Origin: a virus
Strand: one strand, 5' to 3'
DNA: 44,978 nucleotides
IMG/VR virus record: IMGVR_UViG_3300033182_000753
Span: 1-44,978 of that record
Part shown: in pieces, positions 16,232 to 23,785 of the stretch
How the letters are laid out: every line of letters begins with the position of its first letter
How positions within the stretch are numbered: position 1 is the first letter of the stretch
Translations under genes and position numbers: made by a program
The notes under the pieces: model-generated
What the model saw: the letters and a program-made list of their open reading frames with translations, nothing else
Database searches by the model: none
Told to the model about the DNA's origin: nothing

Positions 16232-16552
16232 TTACCGTCTCATGCTGGAGATGTCAGTAGCTTGCTCCTGATCGATGACAGGGACAGCATTGGACTTATG
16301 CATCGTAGCTATACCTTTGACCAATGTTCCTGTGTATTTCTGAGCTTCTGGGCGCGCGAGGACGATAGGACCATGATCGTCTGCAGACTTATATACGACA
16401 TCTTCGTCGCGTCTGACAGGACCACTGGATGTTTGGAGAGGCTGAAATGCTGGTGGACTATACTTGACATAGACTTCACCACGGACCTTACGAGCTTTGC
16501 GCTTGCGGCCTTGCATATCATATCTGAGACTGTTCGTGAACATCATACCCAT
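16232..16552 (-). CDS. Hypothetical basic protein
   Basis: 106 residues from ATG 16552, chosen because GGAG lies eight nucleotides upstream and the promoter at 16578-16605 starts transcription just before it. The longer frame would cross that promoter. Basic start (MQGRKRKARKVRGEVYVKY), then SSGPVRRDEDVVYKSADD and LARPEAQKYTG; conserved-looking but unrecognised. Confidence 0.6.
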   Translation of the reverse strand: MGMMFTNSLRYDMQGRKRKARKVRGEVYVKYSPPAFQPLQTSSGPVRRDEDVVYKSADDHGPIVLARPEAQKYTGTLVKGIATMHKSNAVPVIDQEQATDISSMRR

Positions 16553-16577
16553 GTGCATATCTCCATAACAAAGGTCC

Positions 16578-16605
16578 ATTCTACCAAATGGGCCGGATAT
16601 GTACA
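16578..16605 (-). promoter_or_regulatory. Promoter candidate for the 106-residue gene
   Basis: TGTAC (16605-16601), 17-nt spacer, TAGAAT (16583-16578) followed by GG. Upstream is AATGTAAATATTTACATAAG, an A/T palindrome that also appears at the far end of both 125-bp blocks as GTAAATATT. Confidence 0.7.
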
Positions 16606-16625
16606 TGCTTATGTAAATATTTACA

Positions 16626-16865
16626 TTAATTCTTTTTACCGTGGTGGTTTCTATAGCGGCCAAGATCTCCGTAGCCGCCACTTTTATAAGTATTGTATTG
16701 AACACATTTCGCTATGTGACAAGGCGATTCTTCGCCACAATCTACACATCTTTTGGTCGAGTCTTTGTAACCAAAAATTCTGTGATAGTTTTCTTCCCAC
16801 TTTGCCCTATCGACTGTAGCTGGTCGTCGAGCTGATCCTTTACCGCCGTGCCACTGTGAACTCAT
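16626..16865 (-). CDS. Small zinc-ribbon-like phage protein
   Basis: 79 residues from ATG 16865 (AAGGGAAG upstream). Starts MSSQWHGGKGSARRPA, a beginning familiar from conserved small proteins of T4-like phages. Contains CVDCGEESPCHIAKC, four cysteines that could bind zinc. Ends in a basic Gly/Asn-rich tail. Role unknown. Confidence 0.65.
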   Translation of the reverse strand: MSSQWHGGKGSARRPATVDRAKWEENYHRIFGYKDSTKRCVDCGEESPCHIAKCVQYNTYKSGGYGDLGRYRNHHGKKN

Positions 16866-17151
16866 TATCATCTTCCCTTGAACATTTAAATTGCTGTTTA
16901 CGGTTATCTTCTTTTCTTTGAATGAAGAAACCTCCTCCCCCGTCACCGATGCAAGTGTCCCACAAAGTTTGCATAAACTCATCGTATGCTTCTTTTTTTG
17001 ATATAGTGTTTTCTATATCAATCATGATCTTATGCACTTCTTCTTTTTCTTCTAGCGCAAATTTTAGTTTGTCTTTCCACGTAGATTGTGTCGTTGTAAC
17101 ACCAACGGCAAGACCCGCGATAAAGAATATTGTATACATCAAAAATTTCAT
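16840..17151 (-). CDS. Small membrane-anchored protein
   Basis: 103 residues: N-terminal membrane anchor (MKFLMYTIFFIAGLAVGV), then a charged helix (KDKLKFALEEKEEVHKIMIDIENTIS) and a C-terminal Gly/Cys segment. Coupled to the upstream gene by ATGA and overlapping the next gene by 26 nt. Function unknown. Confidence 0.55.
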   Translation of the reverse strand: MKFLMYTIFFIAGLAVGVTTTQSTWKDKLKFALEEKEEVHKIMIDIENTISKKEAYDEFMQTLWDTCIGDGGGGFFIQRKEDNRKQQFKCSREDDNEFTVARR

Positions 17152-17360
17152 TTGAACGCCAGCACAAATAAGATTAGAAGTAACAGAATGTTAGTGAATG
17201 CAATCTCAATAGCCAAAATAGTATGATACCATACCCATCTTGCTTCGTAGACTTTATTGACCTCACCCTCTTGTGGTAGTTTTTCTACTATAGCTTTATC
17301 TATAGGATTTTCTTCTACTGGTCTTTCAAGTTTTTTAATAATATTATTAAACCAATTCAT
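17148..17360 (-). CDS. Small membrane protein
   Basis: 70 residues. Amphipathic start, acidic middle, C-terminal membrane segment (TILAIEIAFTNILLLLILFVLAF). Start overlaps the oxygenase stop as TAATG. Could be a small lysis- or envelope-associated protein, but nothing proves it. Confidence 0.55.
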   Translation of the reverse strand: MNWFNNIIKKLERPVEENPIDKAIVEKLPQEGEVNKVYEARWVWYHTILAIEIAFTNILLLLILFVLAFK

Positions 17361-18139
17361 TATAGATCTCTCACTGGCTCCGGAGGATAGCTCAACATCG
17401 ATCCTCCTCTATGGTTGATATTTCCATACGGCCATATATTAAACGCAATCGAATATCGTATATCATCAATAGAACCCAAATTATTTAGACTATGATTCAT
17501 TCTTGAATTAAAGATAATGCATTTTCCTTTTTCTATAGGAATATCTATTTCATTTGTATTGAATATATTAGATTCTATCATATCAGATTGAAAAACCCAT
17601 GGATAATTATCTTGATCAAAGTCAGTTCCTAAATTATTATGTAATTGAATACCACAATTGCTATCGTCAAGATATAAAACACCGGTTAACCACGATGCTG
17701 CATGGTTATGTTTACGAAATGGTCCGCCTTCTGGATTTCCTTGTAGTTTAATCATCCACGAATCACTAAAATCTACCATACTATCTTTGTTTAATTTAAT
17801 GCCATATGCATTTTTGATAAAATGATTAGATATATCTAAAACTGCCTGACCTATGGATCTTAGTTCTGGACAGTTCTTTAAAATATTTTTTTGTAAGTGT
17901 AAGATTTGAAATGGAGCATCCCATACGGGCCACTTCGATCTTTCTTCAACTGTCTCATACGGCTTAGAATAAAATGTATCGATATCATCAGCAGCTATTA
18001 GACTATGTTCTATAGCATGTTCTTTCGTTTTCCATTTTTCCAATATCTTTTCTTCTTCATCAGAAAAATGTAATTTGTATTCACCAAACACTTTCGGAAA
18101 AATTGGCTGATGATAAAACTTTTCATCAATTGTAGACAT
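17360..18139 (-). CDS. 2OG-Fe(II) oxygenase family protein (Fe2OG_Oxy_5-like)
   Basis: 259 residues from ATG 18139 (AGGA upstream, coupled TGATG). Predicted dioxygenase of the type common in marine T4-like phages: WMIKLQGNPEGGPFRKHNHAASWLTG with the iron-binding His pair, LTGVLYLDDSNCGIQLHN, then CIIFNSRMNHSLNNL (distal His) and RYSIAFNIWPYG (Arg for 2OG, start of the last strand). The substrate is unknown; such enzymes may hydroxylate protein or nucleic acid. Distinct from the shorter oxygenase at 13.6 kb. Confidence 0.8.
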   Translation of the reverse strand: MSTIDEKFYHQPIFPKVFGEYKLHFSDEEEKILEKWKTKEHAIEHSLIAADDIDTFYSKPYETVEERSKWPVWDAPFQILHLQKNILKNCPELRSIGQAVLDISNHFIKNAYGIKLNKDSMVDFSDSWMIKLQGNPEGGPFRKHNHAASWLTGVLYLDDSNCGIQLHNNLGTDFDQDNYPWVFQSDMIESNIFNTNEIDIPIEKGKCIIFNSRMNHSLNNLGSIDDIRYSIAFNIWPYGNINHRGGSMLSYPPEPVRDL

Positions 18140-18306
18140 CAAAATCCTGCAATTCTATGATTCATCTGACTATGTTTACGCTCATCGTCACGTACACACT
18201 TAATCATATCGAGTAGCGTTGCATCATCGAGGTAATCACCATATAACATGCCAGAGAATATAATGATTGGAACTGCAATCCAAAAATAGACGAATAAGCT
18301 ACTCAC
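18139..18306 (-). CDS. Small single-span membrane protein with GTG start
   Basis: 55 residues reading from GTG 18306. GAGGG lies six nucleotides upstream and the stop overlaps the oxygenase ATG (TGATG), so it fills the gap exactly. Membrane segment SLFVYFWIAVPIIIFSGMLY, then a charged cytoplasmic or periplasmic tail (DMIKCVRDDERKHSQMNHR). Function unknown. Confidence 0.6.
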   Translation of the reverse strand: MSSLFVYFWIAVPIIIFSGMLYGDYLDDATLLDMIKCVRDDERKHSQMNHRIAGF

Positions 18307-18508
18307 TTGTTTCCCTCAAGATTTTATCTACGCCTTCGACCATCTCGAGGGCATGTACGTACTTGTCGACTTGTTCTTCGACTGCACCGACGAGATCTGG
18401 ATGCTCGCCGATGCCGACTGCCTTTTCATACACTTCGATGTTTACGAGTGCTTCTTCACAAATTGCTGCGTGCTTAGCTCGCACTGCCTTAAGTAGTTTC
18501 TCTTTCAT
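18299..18508 (-). CDS. Small helical hypothetical protein
   Basis: 69 residues, predicted all-helical, charged (KLLKAVRAKHAAICEEALVNIEVYEKAV). AAGGA upstream. Overlaps the next gene's GTG start by 8 nt. Unrecognised. Confidence 0.6.
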   Translation of the reverse strand: MKEKLLKAVRAKHAAICEEALVNIEVYEKAVGIGEHPDLVGAVEEQVDKYVHALEMVEGVDKILRETSE

Positions 18509-18519
18509 TTTCTAGTTCC

Positions 18520-20211
18520 TTAAAATAGACAAATTTCTTGTTCATCTTCAAATAATAATTCATCCATGTACATTTTACTTGTAGGTAAAAATTGTACACT
18601 ATGCTCCATTTCATGTAGTTGGCTCATTATATATCTTGTTCTTTGGATCGTCTCTGCATTATTTGTAGGTGGTGGTTGGTCTTCGATCAGGTCTAGACAG
18701 AAACAGCCACCACGTGTACCCATCTTCACCGACTGCCCCGCATAAGACCCTGCCTCTTCTGGCCAAAGACATGTCAGGTCGAAATTAGAAAACTTACCAG
18801 TCGCCAAGTCTGCATATGACATGATCGTACCATATCCACCATACACACCTTCGTAATCTGGATTGTCTTTCTGCGGATTATAACCAGGAAGATTGTATCC
18901 AAACGAGTATTCAAAGATTCCTGGCTGATCTGAATCTTGCCACTCATGTTGAGCGCCGAGCAAATGTCCGAGCTCATGAGCAAACGTCTCGCGCGCGCGT
19001 TCGTAATATCTCGTGGTTGAGGTTGATTGGAAAGTGCTATTATGGAAACACTGTGTAATGCCTCGAGTTTTATCAATACCACGCGTGGCGTCTAAATTAG
19101 CAACACCACATGCAATTCCATTTTCGGGTCTTTTCTTAAACAGGAACGCAATGTCAGCGCCTACCTGACGCTGCCAATCGTCAAGACCACTAAACTCATA
19201 ACGACCATTAAAAAATGCAGCGTATTGTCGGTACAAGTCACCTGCGGCAACTTCTACCATTTTGATACCAGCAACACGAACTACGGTATGTAAATTAGAT
19301 GAGAGGTAAATGTGATTTGCTTCCCACACTTGTTTGTCTACAAACTCTTCAACCGTCATGCCATCACGATCTTCTTCGGTTAAGTTGGTGTCAAATACAA
19401 CCAACATATCAATAACTGCCAGACCAGTATCTTGTTTATCAAACGGGAAGCTGACCGGCGTTCGTTGCTTTACACCATCACAAGTCAAGTAATTATATCT
19501 TGTGTCACCAGTATCAGTTGGAGTGGTTGGACAATCAGCTGGTTTCTCCATCTGAACAAAACAAGTTTGGTCTACGTGCACGAGTCGATCAGTATAGATG
19601 CCGCCTTCACCATCGTGATAATCTTGTAGACGATCTTGACGCAATAGGTGATTGATACCTTGTGCTACGACTTCCAGCTTTTCAGTATCATCCTCAAGAA
19701 TGTAAGCACAATATGAATCACCGATTGGTGTGCCTTCTTCGGGTACTAGTGTCCAACCACAATCTTCTGAGTCTGTCTCTACTACTTCAGTATATGAACC
19801 ACCTTCGCCGTCTGCGAGGTCTTGTACTTTATCAAACTCACTGAGATTTTGTACCGTGTTGAGTAAATCTATAAATTGTTGTTCGGTTGAATTGGCACAA
19901 TATGGATCACTGAGCGGTGTACCAAATTGAGGTGGTGCCTCATATCCGCACTGTTCTGAGTTAGGTGTTTCTTCTGTTGTCGAACCACCATTACCATCAG
20001 CAATGGTTTCGATGAGTGTCGTGCCATCGCACGATGTCTCCAATATAGTTCCTTCTGTCGGATTAGAGGGTGTAGTTGGAGTTGGTGTTACTACTATTTG
20101 TTGATCTTCAGTACCGCTACCGCCGCCACCACATGCAGCGAGTAATAATATAGAACCTACTACTATTACCAACAATAGTGTTCTTGTTGGAAAACAGCTA
20201 TAAAATTTCAT
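18520..20211 (-). CDS. Secreted metzincin-type metalloprotease lipoprotein
   Basis: 563 residues. A lipoprotein signal ends in LLLAACGG with lipid-acceptor C27, so the product should be anchored in the envelope. Residues about 30-240 hold imperfect repeats, each with a DGxGGxxT motif and Cys pairs (DGNGGSTTEE, DGEGGSYTEVVE, DGEGGIYTDRL; GTPLSDPYC, GTPIGDSYC). The catalytic part carries HELGHLLGAQH (412-422), the metzincin zinc site HExxHxxGxxH, and the Met-turn GTIMSYAD (M464). It resembles reprolysin/M12-like or M43-like secreted peptidases. Coupled by overlap to a SleB hydrolase. Possible roles: host-envelope processing, defence against surface competitors, or lysis. Unusual in a phage. Confidence 0.85.
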   Translation of the reverse strand: MKFYSCFPTRTLLLVIVVGSILLLAACGGGGSGTEDQQIVVTPTPTTPSNPTEGTILETSCDGTTLIETIADGNGGSTTEETPNSEQCGYEAPPQFGTPLSDPYCANSTEQQFIDLLNTVQNLSEFDKVQDLADGEGGSYTEVVETDSEDCGWTLVPEEGTPIGDSYCAYILEDDTEKLEVVAQGINHLLRQDRLQDYHDGEGGIYTDRLVHVDQTCFVQMEKPADCPTTPTDTGDTRYNYLTCDGVKQRTPVSFPFDKQDTGLAVIDMLVVFDTNLTEEDRDGMTVEEFVDKQVWEANHIYLSSNLHTVVRVAGIKMVEVAAGDLYRQYAAFFNGRYEFSGLDDWQRQVGADIAFLFKKRPENGIACGVANLDATRGIDKTRGITQCFHNSTFQSTSTTRYYERARETFAHELGHLLGAQHEWQDSDQPGIFEYSFGYNLPGYNPQKDNPDYEGVYGGYGTIMSYADLATGKFSNFDLTCLWPEEAGSYAGQSVKMGTRGGCFCLDLIEDQPPPTNNAETIQRTRYIMSQLHEMEHSVQFLPTSKMYMDELLFEDEQEICLF

Positions 20212-20696
20212 CTATCATACCTATAAAATACGTGAGCACCAATGCTCTTAGTTCTAACCATAGAATCAACCCAATATGGTTCAACTTTCGTACTATGATA
20301 AAACAACGACCCGTCTGTTAGATCATGATAGCCGTGATACACAACTTCTGCTACACGTATACTATCTTTGTATGCTCTCATATCGACAGGTACATCTGCC
20401 TTACCATCACAAAACCAACTGAATTGACACTGATTTCGTCTAGGTAAACGATTGCCTTTCCAGTTGACATACCATTTAGCTTGAGTCACAACACCACAAA
20501 CTGTACTAGGATACTTATTGTGTTTTACACGATTCATCGTGACATTTGCGACTGCAATTTTACCAGTCAGAGATTCTCCTCTCGCCTCAAAGTAGATGTT
20601 CTTCGCAAGACAATCAATTTCGTCTTGTATCCATTCGTCGGAAGCTGTAGCTTCTGACCATACCATACACATTATAACAAGTAATAGCTTATACAT
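20208..20696 (-). CDS. SleB/CwlJ-type cell wall hydrolase, exported
   Basis: 162 residues. Signal peptide MYKLLLVIMCMVWSEATA, then the Hydrolase_2 domain: CLAKNIYFEARGES (catalytic Glu region), AVANVTMNRVKHNKYPSTVCGVV, and CQFSWFCDGKAD. Predicted peptidoglycan lytic hydrolase delivered to the periplasm by the host export system, complementary to the cytoplasmic T4-type lysozyme. Strong RBS AAGGAGGAGTTT. It lies directly downstream of the tmRNA terminator. Confidence 0.88.
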   Translation of the reverse strand: MYKLLLVIMCMVWSEATASDEWIQDEIDCLAKNIYFEARGESLTGKIAVANVTMNRVKHNKYPSTVCGVVTQAKWYVNWKGNRLPRRNQCQFSWFCDGKADVPVDMRAYKDSIRVAEVVYHGYHDLTDGSLFYHSTKVEPYWVDSMVRTKSIGAHVFYRYDR

Positions 20697-20718
20697 AAAC
20701 TCCTCCTTGCCTCATAGC

Positions 20719-20753
20719 AAAAAAATGCCACACTTGGATAACAAGGCAGTGGC
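20719..20753 (-). terminator. Terminator downstream of the tmRNA coding piece
   Basis: Minus strand: GCCAC (20753-20749), loop, GTGGC (20731-20727), then A and T7 (20725-20719). The short stem can be extended by alternative pairing (CACT/AGTG). It sits between the tmRNA and the SleB gene. Confidence 0.6.
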
Positions 20754-20765
20754 CGCCCCGCGGGA

Positions 20766-20810
20766 TCATGCAGCTAGTGCGTAATCACCGTAGTAACTGT
20801 CATCATTGGC
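20766..20810 (-). other. tmRNA proteolysis-tag reading frame
   Basis: Starts at the likely resume codon GCC (20810-20808) and ends with TGA (20768-20766). Encodes ANDDSYYGDYALAA, which has the 'AND' start and 'ALAA' end of proteobacterial tags recognised by ClpXP and related proteases. Confidence 0.88.
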
Positions 20811-20899
20811 AGTTATAGTTTTGAACCACCGTTTTACGTCAGCGTTCATGGACGGTTCTCCATTTGCTTTCAGTTGCCTGTCGATTCCGTAACGCCCCC

Positions 20900-20998
20900 A
20901 TCAGATGAACACTATGTCGGATTTCCACCCACATACCCAACCAGCGGGATCTTGATCGTAGACTAAAATGACTACTCTTTAGATCAATAGTGTTCATT
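20900..20998 (-). other. tmRNA intervening segment with 11-bp clamp
   Basis: Segment between the CCA end and the GGGGGCG start, expected to be removed to give the two-piece RNA. ATGAACACTAT near its beginning and ATAGTGTTCAT near its end are perfect inverted repeats (11 bp). They would extend the acceptor stem in the precursor and bring both processing sites together. Confidence 0.8.
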
Positions 20999-21049
20999 TG
21001 GTGGAGGCGGCGGGAGTCGAACCCGCGTCCAAACTTCCTAATACAAACT

Positions 21050-22531
21050 TCAGCGAACATCTCTATTTATTTCTTGACAAATTCGCGATGCGTCTTGAGT
21101 AATTTCTATAGGATTGTCTAAATCATAATAATTTCTTAAATCGCAAACTGTTCTCCATTTATTAAAGCCGTCATGACCATAAACTTTATATGAATCATAT
21201 ACATCTAATGCTTCAATATCTGTTGTGTCCATACCATGTATCCACGGACCGCCGCGAGTAAAATGCAAACCATACGAATCATGTATTTCATTTAAGTCAC
21301 TATAGCCTTCACACCAATTCCACTTTTTTGGTAATTCAGCGATAGCATCAGTCCATTCAAATCCATGTAAATACTTTCCGCTTTCGGTCAACACTTTGTC
21401 AAGGGTTAACTTCTGACAATCTGGATGAGCATTATTAAATATCATCAAGCTTGACCAGAGTTTCTTATCATACCATGTATCTTTAACATTTGTAAACTTT
21501 GTATCATATTTGTGTTCAAAGTTATGTTTGACACATGCCACAGCACAATCAGGATCCATGAAAAAGAGTGTGTTTAAAATATTTTCTGTAAAAATAAAAT
21601 CATCATCTACAAAAATACTCATGCCTTCGTAGTTAGATAAGTATGGAACTAAGAAACGTGAATATGTAAATTCAGTTGATTGATCTTTGTATTCTCTCGT
21701 CCACCCATGTATTTTAGTAACATCGAGATGATGTATCTTGAGGAACTTATTGAGGTGAGGAGAGATATTATCTTGTATAGAATTATGACAAACGTAAGTA
21801 GCATCTTTATGTGTACTATCATAACCTATAAAGATATTAATAGGCTTGTCCCACATGTGTCTAACTTTTTCTTCCCATGCCCTGAGATTCTTCGATAGGT
21901 TCGTATGCTTAGAATTTTTGTGTATGTTCAAAATTTGTGGTGTATTCATATCGTTTTCACTTGGCAACAATGCTATTTCTAGCTCAGTATTGTCAGTATC
22001 ATATAGTGATATGATGTCACTTAAAGAAGCTTTTGGATAATCTGGAAAAATACAAAAAGGATCGAACACAACACAAAGATCATTTCTATCAGCCATTTTA
22101 AATGCGTGTTTTCTAAAAGAACCTGGATGAACATTTTGACTAAACACATTTGCATCATTTTTGTGTATATCAAACGACATCGATACCGTAATAGGTTCAC
22201 ATTTTTCTTTACTAATACTATTTAATAACCAATGCATTTTAATTATTCTGCGATACATACTATTCGCTGTGCCATCTAATTGGCCGGCAAATAAAAAGTT
22301 CTCATCAGTTTTTTGGCCTTCGGATAATCGACACGTATAATTATACACGTCATCACCAAATAATTTTTCGGATTTCAAATCCTTCACTGCAGCAATAGCA
22401 CTAAACGGTACGATTCTAACATGTTTGTAGTCAGAATAGTATTGTTCTATGCTTGTTCCTTTTACTCCATTTGGATCTCCTTTATAGAGAATATGGTATT
22501 GTAAAGGAAGTGGATCAGTATTATAGATCAT
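21050..22531 (-). CDS. Two-domain protein with GT8-like glycosyltransferase C-terminus
   Basis: 493 residues. The N-terminal part (about 1-225) is unrecognised (PLPLQYHILYKGDPNG, HWLLNSISKEK, LCVVFDPFCIFPDYPKAS). The C-terminal part (about 228-480) reads like a GT-A glycosyltransferase of the family-8 type: INIFIGYDSTHKDATYVCHNSI, TYSRFLVPYLSNYEG, then SIFVDDDFIF with the DxD metal site (309-311). Later LHFTRGGPWI may contribute the C-terminal His/Gly ligand region. Target unknown. Start overlaps the HAD gene stop (ATGA). Confidence 0.7.
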   Translation of the reverse strand: MIYNTDPLPLQYHILYKGDPNGVKGTSIEQYYSDYKHVRIVPFSAIAAVKDLKSEKLFGDDVYNYTCRLSEGQKTDENFLFAGQLDGTANSMYRRIIKMHWLLNSISKEKCEPITVSMSFDIHKNDANVFSQNVHPGSFRKHAFKMADRNDLCVVFDPFCIFPDYPKASLSDIISLYDTDNTELEIALLPSENDMNTPQILNIHKNSKHTNLSKNLRAWEEKVRHMWDKPINIFIGYDSTHKDATYVCHNSIQDNISPHLNKFLKIHHLDVTKIHGWTREYKDQSTEFTYSRFLVPYLSNYEGMSIFVDDDFIFTENILNTLFFMDPDCAVACVKHNFEHKYDTKFTNVKDTWYDKKLWSSLMIFNNAHPDCQKLTLDKVLTESGKYLHGFEWTDAIAELPKKWNWCEGYSDLNEIHDSYGLHFTRGGPWIHGMDTTDIEALDVYDSYKVYGHDGFNKWRTVCDLRNYYDLDNPIEITQDASRICQEINRDVR

Positions 22532-23103
22532 CCGACAATAATCTCGTAAATCTCTTTCCAGTTTTGTACACGAACGAATGCATCTTCAGTATTAGCATTA
22601 TGACCATGAGCCATGAGTAAACTATTCAAACCGGCTTTTTGGCCGGCGCGTGCATTCTCTGGCTTATCTTCAATCCAATAACATTCGGTGTCTTTATATT
22701 TAGCGAGCGCTTTATCCTTATCAGCACCGCAATCAAGGTACACATATTTCTCAAATACTGTATGACCAAACGTCTCACAGAGATTCTTCGTCCTCAGATG
22801 TTGGGCGTATTCGTCATCACTCAATGATGTAATTACATGAAAGATATAACCATGCTCTTCGTGTAGTTTACGAATGTACTTAATAGCATCTCTGAGTGGT
22901 GGAATCTTACGAATAGAAGCAGACTCATTGAACATACGTGTCAGTCTCTTCTTCTCACACATACCTACTTCATACTTCTTGCCAATGTCGTATTCGTTAA
23001 AATTTTGAATACGATAACCATGGCGTTTCATCCACTGATCAAACGCATATGTCCAATCGAGCATCACTCCATCACAATCTGTGAGGATTAATTTGTCTCT
23101 CAT
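22528..23103 (-). CDS. HAD-family phosphatase
   Basis: 191 residues from ATG 23103, which overlaps the upstream stop (ATGA). HAD motifs in order: LILTDCDGVMLDW (D9, D11), FHVITSLSDD (motif II Thr/Ser), KALAKYKD (Lys) and CYWIEDKPENARAG (acidic motif IV). The cap resembles 5'-nucleotidase-type HADs (FDQWMKRHGY). It may dephosphorylate a nucleotide or sugar phosphate; next to a glycosyltransferase and a MazG-like enzyme, neither can be excluded. Confidence 0.75.
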   Translation of the reverse strand: MRDKLILTDCDGVMLDWTYAFDQWMKRHGYRIQNFNEYDIGKKYEVGMCEKKRLTRMFNESASIRKIPPLRDAIKYIRKLHEEHGYIFHVITSLSDDEYAQHLRTKNLCETFGHTVFEKYVYLDCGADKDKALAKYKDTECYWIEDKPENARAGQKAGLNSLLMAHGHNANTEDAFVRVQNWKEIYEIIVG

Positions 23104-23366
23104 ACTACTAAACCTGTTGTGGCTTGAAGCCAAATCTTTTGAACTTCTTCGTTTGTTTCACACATCATGATAACAGCTAATTTGTTGTAGCTAACTTCTT
23201 TCGGATCTTTGATACCAGTCAAACAAACACCCGGCGCAAAACCCACACCGTCTCGTGTTTGTACAAAAGCTCGAGGATTTTCAAGCGTAATAGAGGTTTC
23301 ATCCTCACTTGAAATACGGCCAACCATTTCACCAGCAGCAGTTACTAATGTTATAATATCACTCAT
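23100..23366 (-). CDS. Small Sm-like beta-barrel protein
   Basis: 88 residues from ATG 23366 (AGGAG nine nt upstream). The sequence DIITLVTAAGEMVGRISSEDETSITLENPRAFV has the strand pattern of Sm/LSm-type barrels; this resemblance is by eye only. Conserved type in T4-like marine phages, function unknown. A similar opening is seen in the 43.6 kb protein. Confidence 0.55.
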   Translation of the reverse strand: MSDIITLVTAAGEMVGRISSEDETSITLENPRAFVQTRDGVGFAPGVCLTGIKDPKEVSYNKLAVIMMCETNEEVQKIWLQATTGLVV

Positions 23367-23367
23367 T

Positions 23368-23604
23368 CTATATTTCTCCTTCATAGTATTTGTCAAATTT
23401 CTTCTTACTCTTCTCTACTCGCTTGAGGAATTTGTCTTCATCAATGTCGAGTGTCTGTAGCAGAGCAGTAATCATAACGAGAGCATCAGCAGCTTCTTCG
23501 AGCACTTTACTTTCGTTTCGTTTTCCCCCACGATTTAAGTATTTAGAACATGCCTGAACGAGTTCACCGCATTCCTCCATTGCTTTTACTAATACATCAT
23601 TCAT
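23368..23604 (-). CDS. MazG-like nucleotide pyrophosphohydrolase (short)
   Basis: 78 residues, all-alpha NTP-PPase type: KAMEECGELVQACSKYL (EExxE metal site) and LEEAADALVMITALLQTL (E..D second metal site). Short versions of this fold hydrolyse non-canonical or excess dNTPs/NTPs, or alarmones. A second, longer member lies at 38847-39272. Coupled with its neighbours. Confidence 0.75.
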   Translation of the reverse strand: MNDVLVKAMEECGELVQACSKYLNRGGKRNESKVLEEAADALVMITALLQTLDIDEDKFLKRVEKSKKKFDKYYEGEI

Positions 23605-23785
23605 GAATTATCTCTGCATCTTCTTTTGACACATAATTCTTGAAGCTGATGCCATATTCGGGATCAGGCTTTTGAATAGTCAAATATTCTTTATCGAATG
23701 TTTTGATTAGAGGGAATGTCTCACCAACGTGGGTCGAGTACCATTTGCTTGGGTCGCTGCATTTTGTAATCTTCAATAATTCCAT
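23597..23785 (-). CDS. Small conserved phage protein
   Basis: 62 residues from ATG 23785 (AGGA upstream), inside the 3' end of the HExxH gene. Core KWYSTHVGETFPLIKTFDKEYLTIQKPDPEYG is the pattern of a small conserved protein found in many tailed phages; function unknown to me. Confidence 0.6.
   Translation of the reverse strand: MELLKITKCSDPSKWYSTHVGETFPLIKTFDKEYLTIQKPDPEYGISFKNYVSKEDAEIIHE

Larger units (their letters stand above)
20754..21063 (-). ncRNA. ssrA: Circularly permuted (two-piece) tmRNA precursor
   Basis: Trans-translation RNA that rescues stalled ribosomes and tags the nascent peptide. On the minus strand the acceptor part comes first: GACGCGGGTTCGACTCCCGC (T arm), then CGCCTCCACCA ending at 20999. 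After a 99-nt intervening segment comes the 5' part, GGGGGCGTTACGGAATCGACAGGC, beginning at 20899. The two halves form a complete 7-bp acceptor stem (GGGGGCG with CGCCTCC, one G-U pair). The tag frame follows at 20810-20766. This order is that of permuted ssrA genes of alphaproteobacteria and some other lineages. The 5' end of the acceptor piece (about 21063) and 3' end of the coding piece are estimates. It overlaps the 3' end of the GT8-like gene. Confidence 0.93.

Noticed and set aside
20839-21060. 73-residue minus-strand frame over the tmRNA
   Set aside because: It translates structural RNA (T arm, acceptor stem); the tmRNA explanation accounts for all conserved blocks.
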